Origin: Elephas maximus indicus
Lineage: Eukaryota > Chordata > Mammalia > Proboscidea > Elephantidae
Reading direction: 5' to 3'
NCBI RefSeq assembly: GCF_024166365.1
Contig: NC_064825.1
Coordinates: 105,166,480 to 105,230,479, forward strand
DNA length: 64,000 nt
Shown: piece after piece, positions 10,874 to 21,369 of the stretch
Layout: the number at the start of each line of letters is the position of its first letter
How positions within the stretch are numbered: position 1 is the first letter of the stretch
Notes under the pieces: generated by a model
Seen by the model: only the letters and a program-made list of their open reading frames with translations
Told to the model about the DNA's origin: nothing
The model's database searches: none
Made by a program: the position numbers and the translations under genes

Positions 10874-12222
10874 ATTTTTTTTTTGGATCTGTATTATTAA
10901 GCAGAAAGATCGTTGTGGTCATTCCGTTATTTAAGGACAGAGCTTAGTGCTAAAAAAAAAAAAAAAATTTTTTTTTTTGTGCTGGAGTAAATAATTGAAT
11001 GGTTAATACTAGGATCTGTATTTGTGCTTGTGAATCATCAACTTGGTCTGGTTCCAGCGATGCTCAGCCCCTGAGGGCTAAATGGGAATTCACCGCATGG
11101 TGATTAGCTCCTTAGTCAGTAGAGACCCAGCCTCAAAGGGATGCAATTGCAATGCTGCAAGTTGGTGCATTTCCAGTTTTTGAAAATACCACTCTGTCCT
11201 CTTTTAGTACAGGTCCGTTACCCAAAGGAAGGTATCTTATTAATGATGCTTCTTCTAAGATGTGGATTGGAAACTCCTTTCAAATTAAGCTCAAAGTACA
11301 GCCAGATGGCAGGCACAGTCCCTGGAATGATTTTGTAAATAGCTTTCCTGGCTGTCTTTTGGCAATCTTTCCTATTTAGAGAAAATTTAAATTACTCTGA
11401 CAACCACAAAGGTTGTTTCCTATATAAGTCCTTGTCACTTAGAGCACCTGTTTTAAATTTCTTTTGAAAATCATTAGGCACTCTACCTGTTGCCATCAAG
11501 TTCTATAAAAATAATTCCCCATTAAGTAATAGGACTATTTATTGGCTTGTACAGGTCCTGATTTACTTGCCTCTACATTTGGAACAACCAAGCTGAAACT
11601 CTCACATGTCTTAATTTCTTGCTGTTCTATAAAAGAAGCTTCATGCGAGTAAATCCTGGCCGGAGTCAGACCTTTGGTTACTCTGACGTGATCCTAGAAT
11701 ATTTATCTCAACGGCCTTCTACCCTCTACCTGCTGAGATCATTGGGTAACTGGCTGGGTTCTCAGAAGCCAGAGATGACACCAGACTGAGCTTTGGAGAT
11801 GGCCCTAAAAGCTTAAGTATTAAACATGTTTCTATTAATTTAAGTTGCTATTTTGAAATTGTTGAAATAATTGAATCATCTAAACACACACACAATTTTA
11901 ACTGAAATGTGTTAATAATTCACCTGTTTGATCTGTTTACACAAATTGTGATCTCAGGGTAAGAGCCTTGAGCTATCAACAATTTTTAGCTTCATTTACC
12001 TTAATACTTTTGGCACGTTATCAAAACAGAAATGTCATAATTTAATATTTGGGCCTTTATCCAGATATGGATATTAGCAAATAAAAGAGTGTGTATATGT
12101 GATTCAAAGATGTGCTTGTAGAAAGGAATGGGAACACTTGGTGTGATGAGGATAATTTAAAATTTTTTTTCTGTTTTCCTTCTATTCTCTCTCATATGTT
12201 TAGATATACTTAATACATTAAA

Positions 12223-12226
<4 letters not shown>
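10874..12226. other. Intergenic, no assigned content
   Basis: No gene is supported. A homopolymer pair (A then T) lies near 10952-10978. A 75-codon open frame at 11152-11379 has ordinary amino acid composition but no domain I recognise, and no start context or neighbour supports it. The stretch could hold an old LTR-type element, but I could not place it in a family. Confidence 0.45.

Positions 12227-12269
<43 letters not shown>
12227..12269. repeat. (TA)n microsatellite
   Basis: About 21 TA units immediately 5' of an AfroSINE; open frames across it are Ile-Tyr repeats and not genes. Confidence 0.95.
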
Positions 12270-12270
<1 letters not shown>

Positions 12271-12416
12271 CCCTGGTGGTTCATTGGTTAAGCTTTTGGC
12301 TGCTAACCAAAATGTTGGCAGTTCGACTCCATCAGCCGTTCCTTGGAAACCCTGTGGGGCAGTTCTACTCTGTCTTATAGGGTCGCTACGTGCCAGAATC
12401 AACTCAACAGCAACGT
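12270..12416 (+). repeat. AfroSINE, short form
   Basis: Starts with GCCCTGGTGGTTCATTGGTT, keeps a B-box-like 'ggcagttcgactc' and the CAGTTCTACTCTGTCTTATA block, and ends in 'gaatcaactcaacagcaac'. It faces the minus-strand copy at 12438-12628, tail to tail. Confidence 0.9.
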
Positions 12417-12437
12417 ATATATATATGTACATATCTA

Positions 12438-12627
12438 TTGCAGTTGAGTCAATTTTGACTCATAGCAACCCTATAGGACAGAGTAGAACTGCCCTATGGG
12501 GTTTTCAAGGCTGCGATCTTTACAGAAGCAGACTGCAACATCTTTTGCTCACAGAGTGGTTGGTGGGTTTGAACTCCTGATCTTTTGGTTAGCACTTGAC
12601 TGCTTTAACCACTACACCACCAGGGTG

Positions 12628-12628
<1 letters not shown>
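12438..12628 (-). repeat. AfroSINE in inverted orientation
   Basis: Reverse-complement AfroSINE: tail 'gagtcaattttgactcatag' at the left, tRNA-like head (CCCTGGTGGTGTAGTGGTTA on the minus strand) at the right. With the copy at 12270-12416 it forms an inverted pair spaced by about 20 bp. Confidence 0.9.
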
Positions 12629-12659
<31 letters not shown>

Positions 12660-12664
12660 CTATA
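12629..12664. repeat. (CT)n and (TA)n microsatellite
   Basis: A CT run (12629-12647) passes into TA repeats (12647-12664), adjoining the head of the minus-strand AfroSINE. Confidence 0.95.
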
Positions 12665-13344
12665 TATCTTGTTTCCTTTTGTACCAATTTCTTTAACCTT
12701 AATTTTTCTAGTAATGGCCTCTGAGAAAAAAACTTACATCGTGTTTTTATTTTTTTCTTTTTTACTTAGTAAATGATACTTCAGATCTCTGGTTTTCATT
12801 ATCAATGTCATTGTGAGTTGAAATCTTTAAAATATATCCCTCAAACAATATAAAAACTTACACACCTATTTGTGAGCATCCCTGCTGAAGCGGTGGTGGT
12901 GGTGTTGTGTTGGGGGTGATGCTGGTGATTTGCTTAAGAAGAGGGTGGAGAAGTTAAGAAAGAACAACCCTCCCTTTCTGCAGAAGAATTCCAAGTAAAC
13001 ATTAATTTTTGTATTTACAATCATATAGTAACTTCCATCCTACACGAAAGCACAACTGGAGATTATTCCATCTTCACTAACAAGTCTTCTACTCTCAAGA
13101 AAAGCAAGGTGTATTCGGAAGACTTACGGATGGAAATAGTCCTTTTAAAGTCCTTATTGATGATGTATATGCTTGGGGCACATACCTTCCCAAGAAAGCA
13201 GGGCTGCTTATTGCTCATTAAAAATGACAACCCAGAGGCACTCACTGAACACATTGCTAACCTCTTCTTGTTATCCAGAACTTCATGGGAGAAATTATCT
13301 CTGTGAGAAATTCAGGCAGAGGAAACATACATTGGCTATAAAGT
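12665..13344. other. Intergenic, nothing recognised
   Basis: AT-rich sequence with a G-rich (GGT)n-like patch at about 12889-12925. No gene or repeat assigned. Short open frames at 13063-13394 overlap in several frames and have no domain. Confidence 0.5.
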
Positions 13345-13528
13345 TCCTACAATGCAGCAATGAACATCACTTTACAAATGTCTTTGTTTACTAGTTTGAA
13401 TATTTTTATTGGAGAAATTCCTAGAAACATCATCACCAAGACCAGAGACGTATCTACAGAAAATAGTGCCTAAGGCAATTAGTTTTAAGTTGCTGAATGA
13501 TGTTTCACAACTAGAGATGTAACGTGCA
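13345..13528 (+). repeat. Inverted repeat, left arm
   Basis: About 180 bp that recurs reverse-complemented at 14343-14528 at roughly 90% identity by eye. Matching landmarks are 'gtttactagtttgaatattt', 'attggagaaattcctagaaa' and 'cacaactagagatgtaa'. Part resembles L1 sequence, so both arms may be copies of one dispersed repeat. Confidence 0.85.
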
Positions 13529-13529
13529 A

Positions 13530-13700
13530 TGGTGAATAGATTCAAATCCAGACTTTGTCACTTAATACCTGTATAATCTTGAGCAGTTTGTTTGTTTTGC
13601 TCTTTTTCAGTCATAAACTGTGCCTTGTCATTGCCAGATGTGAGAATTAAATAAGATAGTTATATCAAAAACTAACCAAGTACAAAAATGCAGGTGCTTA
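13530..13700 (+). repeat. MIR SINE fragment
   Basis: The order 'ttcaaatccagactttgtca', 'cttaatacctgtataatctt', then 'gtgagaattaaataagatag' follows the MIR consensus (GGGTTCGAATCC ... TGTGACCTTGGG ... GAGGATTAAATGAG). Ancient and diverged. Confidence 0.5.
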
Positions 13701-14009
13701 AGAATTTATTGTTATTATTATTTTAATATGGATAGTTGTATATAGACAGTATATCTCTATACAGACATTGCATTGTATTTCACCCAACTTTTTCTGGGTA
13801 CCAATTTGTAACCTATGTCATCAATGAAATTCTTTGAATGAATGATTGAATGAATGCGAATTAAATGAGATATTATTTTTCACCCTATAATTTGTTGAAT
13901 ATAACCAAGATTGAGAATATCTAAAGTTAGTAAGAATGCAGGGAAATGACTTTTTAATACACTACTGATGGGAATAAAACAGAACTTTGAGAGAGTAACG
14001 CTATAGAAA

Positions 14010-14210
14010 GGAACCCTTGTGGCGCAGTGGTTAAGTGCTCAGCTGCTAACCGAAAGGTTCATGGCTCGAACCCACCAGCTGCTCTGAAGGAGGAAGATGT
14101 AACAGTCTGCTTCTGTAATGATTACAGCCTTGAAAACCCTATGGGGCAGTTCTACTCTGCCCTGCAGGGTCACTATGAGTCCAAATCAACTCCAAGGCAA
14201 AGGGTTTTAA
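14010..14210 (+). repeat. AfroSINE, variant with middle block
   Basis: Begins GGAACCCTTGTGGCGCAGTG, has GGTTCATGGCTCGAACCCAC as B-box region and a middle block (AGTCTGCTTCTGTAATGATT), then the shared CAGTTCTACTCTGCCCTGCA tail. It lies in the loop between the two arms of the 13345/14343 inverted repeat. Confidence 0.9.
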
Positions 14211-14342
14211 TGGTACAGAATCCATCAGAGTTAAAAATGTGCATATTTTTAGAAGCACATCTAGGGTAGAAGCATAACTAGGGTATGGCAAGTGTGAGAC
14301 AGGCCCTGGACACCACTTGAGGGGAGGAAGGGAAGGGCAGTT

Positions 14343-14528
14343 TACATCTCTAGTTGTGAGACATCATTTAGCAACTTAAAACTAATCTCCTTAGGCACTA
14401 CTTTCCACAGATGTGCCTCTGGTCTCCGTGATGATGTTTCTAGGAATTTCTCCAATAAAAATATTCAAACTAGTAAACAAAGATGTTTGTAAAATGATGT
14501 TCATTGCTGTGTTGTATGAAAGGCGGAC
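14343..14528 (-). repeat. Inverted repeat, right arm
   Basis: Reverse complement of 13345-13528; see the left arm. The arms are about 815 bp apart and the loop carries MIR and AfroSINE sequence. Confidence 0.85.
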
Positions 14529-14784
14529 TATTAGAAACACCATAAATGTCAAGCAAAATATTCATGAAGACTGTGGTGAAAGGGTATTAGGAGTGAGGCA
14601 TGAAGGAGGGATGATGATGGATTGGGTGACAGTCGAGGGCATGGGCAGAGGAAGCAGTAACTTAAATGAATGGAAAATAATCATGAATATTTGAACAGTG
14701 CACTCCAAAGAATCTCATGCTTTTTACTTCCTTTGACCTTCACTACAGCATTGTAAGGCAGGATATAAAATTCTCGGAAGGGTT

Positions 14785-15000
14785 GTAGAGCATAGTGGCT
14801 GGTAGCCTGTGCTGTGAACTCAATCAACTACCTGCCAAAAGGCTTTAAGGAAGTTTCACAAGTTCCTAAGCCTCATTCACTGCAACAGAAATTCAGGTTG
14901 GAATTTCAAAAAATGATAAAAAATAGTTCCTATATCATATAGTTTTTGTGGGAATTAAAAGAGAAAATCATGTACCCTCAAGTGGTAAGTACGACACATG
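14785..15000 (+). repeat. MIR SINE fragment
   Basis: 'tagagcatagtggctggtag' resembles the tRNA-like MIR head and 'gttcctaagcctcattcact' the CCTCAGTTTCCTCATC core; the rest is diverged. Confidence 0.5.
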
Positions 15001-15088
15001 TTGACTTTACTTACTATTGCATTCTTTTATTTTTTGCAGGATTTGAAGGTTAGGAAAGTTGATACTAAGAAGTGAGTAAGCAGTCTGA

Positions 15089-15297
15089 TGGAGTCCCTGG
15101 GTAGTGTAAACAGTTAACACTCTTAGTTGCTACCTGAAAAATTGGAGGTTCAAGTCCACCCAGAAATGCCTTGGAAGAAAGGCCTGGTGATCTACTTCCA
15201 AAACATTAGCCATCAAAAACCCTGTGGAGCACGGTTCTACTCTGACACACATGGGGTCCCTATGAGTTGGAATTGACTCAAGGAAGCTGTTTTTTTC
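15089..15297 (+). repeat. AfroSINE, long form
   Basis: Full-length: head GGAGTCCCTGGGTAGTGTAA, B-box region GGTTCAAGTCC, the long-form block (AAAGGCCTGGTGATCTACTT) and the CTCTGACACACATGGGGTC region before the tail. Confidence 0.92.
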
Positions 15298-15734
15298 CAG
15301 TGCCTGATTGGAATGGAAAACTAAGTCTGCTCACTGTGAATCCATGGCCTTTCCCAGGGTACAAAATAATTGGCTGAGGTGTGTGTTCTTGTAGCAGGAG
15401 ATGGGCCTGCCTGCAGTGAGAGGGAGAAGAACAAAAATAGCAGGTTGACTAGTTGTGGAGGAGAGTCATAAATGTCAGGCTCTGTTTAGATGTGCACTAG
15501 TAGTCAAAGTCGAAATTGTGATAAATTAATAGATTTCAACAGAGGAGTATTTTAATCTATTCCAGTGTGTGTTGTTTTAAAACATTTCAAGTGCTAAATT
15601 GGCTCAAAGAAAATTTTACTTGGAAGAGTAAACATTTAGTGAAGATGAGCTGAGCTGCTGTGTTTGAAAGAGATAGAGCCCTGAGATGTATCCCTTGAAC
15701 TCCTAGGATTCCGTCATCAGCCAAAATCAAGTCA
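15298..15734. other. Intergenic, nothing recognised
   Basis: No gene or nameable repeat. Confidence 0.5.
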
Positions 15735-15855
15735 CACTCCAGAGGAGGAAACTGAGGCCCAATGTGGTAAGTATCCTAACAAGGTATCCTAAGGCAGTAG
15801 AGAGACAGTGTGGAATAAAACCCAGCTATCCCGATTTCCAAGAATGTGTTCTTTC
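15735..15855 (-). repeat. MIR SINE fragment
   Basis: 'ggaggaaactgaggcccaat' is a well-preserved MIR core segment, followed by diverged 3' sequence. Confidence 0.55.
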
Positions 15856-16213
15856 TATTTAATTAGAGCTATTCAAGAACTTTTGAATTATTCGAGCTCA
15901 AGGTGAAAGAAATTCGGGTTGGTCCATACTGTAGATTTGAAAAGAGTCTTCTGGAAGTTGCTTACTTTGTTGAGTAAGGGGTTAGGGTGATGCTAAGAAT
16001 GGGACTCTTAGTATTTAGAGGACATGTAGTTTATAGCACCGTTTAAAGCAACGCCCTTTCTACATTCCTGCCAAGGAAAAGACAGCCTGTTCTCAAGTAC
16101 CCTTAGTAAAGGGGAGTTTGCTGCCTACTGAAACAGTGCTTTTACCATATCATTTGTTCTTTGCTACAGAAACAATTGCATCTAGCTAATAGAGGCTGCT
16201 GATCACTTCTTCA

Positions 16214-16432
16214 GTGGTAGAGTGTAACGGTGAAGCACTTGTGCTTCGAAATAAGATACTTGGATCCATAACCCACACTCATCATAGATGAGATAATGAT
16301 TTTAAGCTTCAGTTTCCTTATCCTCAAGATGGGATTCATGATAGCACCCATTTCGTGTGATACGGGGGAAAAAAAAAAAAAGAGAGAGATAATGCATAAA
16401 GCAGACCAAGCACATTGCTAGCGTGTAATAAA
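16214..16432 (+). repeat. MIR SINE
   Basis: 'aagcttcagtttccttatcc' with a following 'aagatgggattcatgatagc' matches the MIR core (TCAGTTTCCTCATCTGTAAAATGGGGATAATAATAG), and 'gctagcgtgtaataaat' the 3' end. Confidence 0.65.
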
Positions 16433-16897
16433 TTAAAAAATAATAATAAATGAGTTGATTTATTGATACTTTGGTTCATCTTTAGATCCCTTTGTTCTAT
16501 CTGAGAGTCCCCCTTCCCAAGGAAGAATGGAAGGAATGATATGCTTATGTATGTGCAGAGATGATGTCTATCACATTGTGAACCTGGTCTTCCTGGAACA
16601 GAGAAAGAGAATTAAGTTTTAGTTTCTGTGAGCAGCACATCTGGGAAATTACTAGAAACAATAGGGCAGTCAGTCAGTCATTGTAATTTATAGGTTCAGG
16701 ACTGGGTACTTAATGTATATAAGCAGAACATGTTCTTTACTGTAGACTTGTTGAATGTTCTGGTGAGTACGGGAAGAATATATCTATTTCATTGGATTAT
16801 TAGGAAAGTGAAATTATATCATGAAACAGTGGTTCACACATATTGTGCACTTGATACTAGAGTAAGAGATACCGTATAATTTGTTAATGGAAATGAT

Positions 16898-17225
16898 TTT
16901 AGAACCAGAAAAATCTGGCTTCTGTGTTTACTAGTTATATGATGACCTTGATGTCATTTTTTCACCCCAAGAGCTATAGATGCTAACCAAAAGTTCAGCA
17001 GTTCAAATCCACCGGGCTCCTTGGAAACCCTATGGGGCAGTTCTACTGTGTCCTGTAGAGTTGTTATGAGTTGGAATCAATTTGATAGCAATGAATTTTT
17101 TTTTTATGTTTTTTTTTTTTTTTTTTAAAGCTTCAGTATCTTAACTCTAAAATGACAAAAATATCTCATAGGATATTCTACTGCCTAAGACATAGTAAAG
17201 ACTCATTGAATATTATAAATGCATA
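16898..17225 (+). repeat. MIR SINE split by an AfroSINE
   Basis: The MIR begins at 'ttagaaccagaaaaatctgg' and 'tagttatatgatgaccttga', is interrupted at about 16976, and resumes at 'aaagcttcagtatcttaact' (17129) through 'gacatagtaaagactcattg'. The two halves are in order, so the AfroSINE landed inside an older MIR. Confidence 0.6.
16977..17128 (+). repeat. AfroSINE, 5'-truncated
   Basis: Lacks the first bases of the head; starts at TAGATGCTAACCAAAAGTTC, keeps the B-box region, the GGGGCAGTTCTACTGTGTCC block and a T-rich end. It sits inside a MIR. Confidence 0.85.
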
Positions 17226-18044
17226 ATGATATTAATAATAACAATGACAACACTAAGCCAATTTGAAAAGGAAGAAATGTAGATGGGAGGAGCAGAGGAT
17301 AGGCCTTAATAAGTAGAGATTCCTTGGGATATGGCCTCTCTGTCTTGTAGGCTTTCCAAATAGCACATTCTAGGGGCTCAATAAATATGTGAAATAAATG
17401 AATGAAAATTCCCAAGTTCTTGGATGTCTAGTGATTAAAGGTCAGCATCCTAGCTTGGGCCCCAAGAAGAGGCTGAGAGAAGAGCTTGTACGTAGGTGGT
17501 TTATTCTGGGAAACAGGATGGAGGAACTAGGAAGAGTGAAAGAGGGAAGGAAAGCAAGTTAACCCAAGGTTGAGTTAAGCTGGTTACCATTTATCTACTG
17601 GCTCCTATATCCAAATGATCAAGAGTTTCCCTCTGGAATGTGAAATCCCTCATATATCTAAGTGTGTGTTTGCGTGAGAATGATGTATCAGGGTCTCCAA
17701 AATATCTCAGGCAGCAAGTGCATGGACAGAAAGCAACAGATGTGACTGTGAGAGGAGGTAGTGTTGAATCAATTTGTAGAATCAAACTATTGTCAGGCTA
17801 TAATTGTGGACAGCTGGTTGCGAGGACAATGGTTGGAAAGATAGGTCAAGAGGGTGTGAGATGGGGTAGAAAAAATGCCTAACACATGGTGATTATCAAT
17901 TAAAAATAATATTGCTAACACATTGTGAGGTTTGCAAATGTGTATAAATTTTTGAATGAGAAATTAGCTTGAGCTGTAAACTTTCACCTAAAGCAAAATA
18001 AAAAGAAATAATAATATTGCTTTTGCAAAGGACAAAGGTTGTAT
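17226..18044. other. Intergenic, nothing recognised
   Basis: No gene supported. The end (17944-18004) has an A-rich, retroposon-like tail, but its source is not recognised. Confidence 0.45.
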
Positions 18045-18320
18045 ATCCTTTGACTAATATAAAACACCCAGAATAGGCAAATGCATAGAGATCAGAGTTT
18101 AACAGTAGCTACCAGGGGCAAGAGAGAGGATGAAAGGGGGAATCATTACTTAGGAAGCATTGAGTTTCTGTTAATGGAATGGAAAATTTGGCAACGAATA
18201 TTGGTAATGGTTGCACAACACGATTGATGTAATTGCTATCAGTGAATTGTACGTGTGGAAAATATTGAATTGACAAATGTTGCATTTGTATTATTACATT
18301 TTTACAATAATTAAAAAAAA
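18045..18320 (+). repeat. L1M LINE 3' end
   Basis: The series 'cagaataggcaaatgcatag', 'tagctaccaggggcaagag', 'ggttgcacaacac' and 'gtgaattgtacgtgtggaaa', ending in an A-rich tail, matches the 3' UTR of old L1M elements. A second copy is at 22860-23222. Confidence 0.75.
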
Positions 18321-18330
18321 TTGTTCTTGC

Positions 18331-18332
18331 AG
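18331..18332 (+). promoter_or_regulatory. Possible 3' splice acceptor, OR4C6-like locus
   Basis: AG in 'attgttcttgcagattttcc', 44 bp before the start codon. OR coding exons are usually preceded by an untranslated-exon intron whose acceptor lies close upstream of the ATG. The pyrimidine tract is weak. Confidence 0.3.
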
Positions 18333-18375
18333 ATTTTCCAGTTCGTAGCTGTGTGCTTACATCAGCCTACAGTAA

Positions 18376-19305
18376 ATGGAAAATCAAAACAATGTAACTA
18401 AGTTCATTCTTTTGGGTCTTACAAAGAACCCAGAGCTACGGAAAATATCTTCTGCTGTGTTTCTAATCATGTATGTGGCCACCGTCCTGGGAAACTTACT
18501 CATTGTGGTAACTATGACTGCAAGTCAGAGTCTGAGGTCACCTATGTATTTTTTCCTTCCTTCTTTTTCACTCATGGATGCCACCTATTGTTCTGTCATA
18601 GCTCCCAAGATGATTGTGGATTCCTTCTCTGAGAGTATTACCATCTCCCTAGAAGGCTGCATGATCCAACTCTTTGCAGAACATTTCTTTGGTGGAGTGT
18701 CAATCATCCTTCTCATCGTGATGGCCTATGATCACTACGTGGCCATCTGTAAGCCACTGCACTACAGGACTATCATGAATTCTCAGGTGTGCTGCCTGCT
18801 GCTGGGAGGGGCCTGGGTAGGCGGGTCCATGCATGCAACAATACAGCTTCTCTTCATGTACCAAATACCCTTCTGTGGTCCCAATGTCATTGATCACTTT
18901 ATGTGTGATTTATTTCCATTGCTGACACTGGCCTGCATGGATACCTGCATGCTGGGCCTCTTGGTCATCCTCAACAGTGGGGTGATGTGTGTGACCATCT
19001 TCCTTATCCTCGTTGCCTCATACGTGGTCATCCTCTGCTCCCAGAAGTCTTGCAGCTCTGAAGGGTGATGCAAAGGTCTCTCCAGCTGTGGCTCCCACCT
19101 CATAGTGATTGTCTTGTTCTTTGTGCCATGTATTTTCTTGTATGTAAGACCTGTGGCCACTTATCCCATAGACAAAGCAATGGCTCTGTCCTTTACCATT
19201 GTTGCACCCATGTTAAATCCCTTGATCTACACCCTGAGGAATGCAGAGGTAAAAAATGCCATGAAGGAACTCTGGAAGAGGCAACAAATCCTGGATTGTC
19301 ACTAG
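18376..19305 (+). pseudogene. OR4C6: Olfactory receptor OR4C6-like, one nonsense codon
   Basis: An odorant-binding GPCR of olfactory neuron cilia. The 309-codon frame covers all seven membrane segments: N-terminal '[10 protein letters not shown]' with an N-glycosylation site, TM1 'GNLLIVV', 'SPMYFF' before TM2, the end of TM3 '[10 protein letters not shown]', TM5 'SYVVIL', TM6 '[12 protein letters not shown]' and TM7 'PMLNPLIY'. Remembered human OR4C6 shares its N-terminus ('[10 protein letters not shown]') and '[18 protein letters not shown]' nearly residue for residue. The only break is a TGA at 19066-19068 where the family has CGA (Arg of 'EGR.KAL'), a likely CpG transition; the frame continues in register to 19305. 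DRY is also DHY, again explained by one CpG change. It may be a recent or segregating pseudogene. Confidence 0.85.
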
Positions 19306-19654
19306 CTTCCATGCCATGAACAAATTTTTCCTATAGGTACAGTGAGGTCTCATGCTCCGCATTCAATCAAATCTCTTGCATGTACAATACTAAGTGGCAT
19401 CTTTTAAGCATACAAATCTGCTCAAGACACTGCAGTACTCTGCCTAACCACATTGCTGCCTACCTCTCTGGTACATTTTGTACTTCATCATTTTCACAAG
19501 GCTCTAGCCCCCTTTGTCTTTCTTTTCTTCTTCTTTTTTTTTTTTTTTTTTTAACTGATTTTTGGAGAATCCAAGCTTTTCTCAGTTCATGGCTTTTGTT
19601 CTCACACTTCTGTCTGATGGCATCTCCTTCTCCAGATGCTTCATCTGGCTCAAT

Positions 19655-19655
<1 letters not shown>
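19306..19655. other. Downstream of OR4C6-like locus
   Basis: No gene. Poly-T near 19535-19552 and C/T-rich sequence; otherwise unassigned. Confidence 0.5.

Positions 19656-19708
<53 letters not shown>
19656..19708. repeat. (TA)n microsatellite
   Basis: About 26 TA units; open frames on both strands through it are Ile-Tyr repeats. Confidence 0.95.
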
Positions 19709-19714
<6 letters not shown>

Positions 19715-19961
19715 CATTTTCAGATGACCACCCACCTCCTCGAGAAGTCTTGTCTCTAGTGGTTTCTTTCAGTTATTCTCTAGCTTTCCATCCCATTTAT
19801 ATCCTTACGATAAATAAGCAGAAACTGTACTTACTTTATAAGTAAGTGAGTTTTAATTTTCTCTGTTTTCTCCACAAAATTGTAATTGCTAGGACATGGA
19901 TGGTGTTTGTTCATTTATTTTGTAAACCTAGTGGTTCATACACTTCCAGTCAGCTAACTAG

Positions 19962-20170
19962 TTGCCATGGAGTTGATTCTGACTCATGACAGCCCTATGT
20001 GTGTTGGAGTAGAACTGTGATCTGTAGGGTTTCCAACGGCTGATTTTTTTCAGAAGTTGATTGCCAGGTCTTTTTTTTTTTTTCTGAGGCGTCTCTGGGT
20101 GGACTTAAAATGTCAAACTTTTGGTTAACAGCAGAGAGCATTAACGGTTTGTACCACTAAGGACTCCTCT
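19962..20170 (-). repeat. AfroSINE, long form, with target-site duplication
   Basis: Minus-strand AfroSINE with tail 'gttgattctgactcatgaca' at the left and head 'taacggtttgtaccactaag' at the right. Flanked by AGTCAGCTAACTAG (19948-19961) and AGTCAACTAACTAG (20171-20184), a 14-bp duplication with one difference. Confidence 0.92.
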
Positions 20171-20426
20171 AGTCAACTAACTAGCAGATGCTTAATAAAT
20201 ATTATCCAATAAATGTCAGTCTAAAAGAGACTTAGTTGTTGATTTTTAATCTTTTCAAATTCAATGGTTGGGAAAAATTGGGAAAGATAAATACATATAA
20301 ACACCTAAGGAGTTAGAATTCTCCTGGTTTTTGTGCTACAAAGTGTCCTTTTTGAAGGCAAGCATAATCTCAGTTTAGTGGTGTGCTATTTAATATGGAG
20401 GCCACTCCAAAAAAAAAAAAAAAAAC

Positions 20427-20545
20427 TGATTGTTGTCGAGCTTATTCCAACTCATAGCAACTCGACAGGAGAGAGTAGAGCTGCCCCATATGGTTAATTC
20501 TCCACTGCCTTTTGTTATCATTTACGGAAACAGACTAAGAGCCAG
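20427..20545 (-). repeat. AfroSINE fragment
   Basis: 'gattgttgtcgagcttattc' and 'gagagtagagctgccccata' match the AfroSINE tail region reversed; the tRNA-like head is missing. A poly-A run on the plus strand at about 20409-20425 precedes it. Confidence 0.75.
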
Positions 20546-20585
20546 TCATGCAGGAGTCAAGAGATTTTAGAATCTAGTGTCTTTG

Positions 20586-21314
20586 TCCGCTGCTATTCAT
20601 AAGGTTTTCACCGTCTAATGCTTTTCAGAAGTAGACTGCCAGTCCTTCTCCTAGTCTGTCTTAGTCTGGAAGCTCAACTGAAACCTGTCCTCCATGGGTG
20701 ACCCTGCTGGTATCTGAATACTGCTGGCATAGCTTCCAGCATCACAGCAACATGCAAGCCCCCACAGTACGACAGGCTGACAGACAAGTGGTAAATCTGC
20801 TGCAAAGGACCTCTTTAAAGTGTTGAGGAGCAAAGATGTCACCTTGAAGACCAAGGTGCGCCTGAACCAAGTCATGGTATTTTCAATCACATCATATGCA
20901 TGTGAAAGCTGGACAATGAATAAGGAAGACTGAAGAAGAATTGACGCCTTTGAATCGTGGTGTTGGCGAAGAATATTGAATATACCATGGACTGGCAAAA
21001 GAACGAACAAATCTGTCTTAGAAGTACAGCCAGAATGCTCCTTAGAAGCAAGGATGGCAAGACTGCGTCTTACATACTTTGGAGATGTTGTGAGGAGGGA
21101 TCAGTCCCTGGAGAAGGACATCATGCTTGGCAGAGTACAGGGTCAGTGGAAAAGAGGAAGACCCTTAACGAGGTAGATCGACACAGTGGCTGCAACGATG
21201 AGCTCAAGCATAACAACGATTGTGAGGATGGCTCAGGACTGGTTGGTGTTTCTTTCTGTTGTGCATAGGGTCACTATGAGTCAGAACCGATTTGATGGCA
21301 CCTAACAACAACAA
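20586..21314 (+). mobile_element. RTE LINE with inverted 5' part
   Basis: 20791-21314 is plus-strand RTE 3' sequence, from 'aaatctgctgcaaaggacct' to the AACAACAACAA tail. 20586-20790 is RTE 5'-end sequence in the opposite orientation ('gctattcataaggttttcac' to 'cttccagcatcacagcaaca'), matching 58685-58875. One insertion made by twin priming, with about 2 kb of the middle missing, explains this best; two separate insertions are possible. The coding part is broken by stops and the endonuclease and RT domains are absent. Confidence 0.85.
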
Positions 21315-21369
21315 ACAGCAAAGGCAGCGCCTGTGTCATGAAGTTATAAATTCTTTATTGGACAAGAAA

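Noticed and set aside
11141-11379. A 75-codon frame with ordinary composition, possibly protein-like
   Set aside because: No recognisable family, no conserved neighbour and two overlapping frames of similar length; kept only as an unassigned stretch.
12284-12330. tRNA-like sequence with A-box and B-box elements (and the same in every AfroSINE)
   Set aside because: These are the tRNA-derived heads of SINEs, not tRNA genes; no cloverleaf with an acceptor stem is kept.
18700-19160. Minus-strand open frames inside OR exons (also 32048-32568 and 41210-41398)
   Set aside because: Antisense shadows of the receptor coding sequence, which is open on several frames because of its codon make-up.
19460-19845. 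Open frames with Ile-Tyr repeats on both strands (also at 12157-12432)
   Set aside because: They are readings of (TA)n microsatellites.
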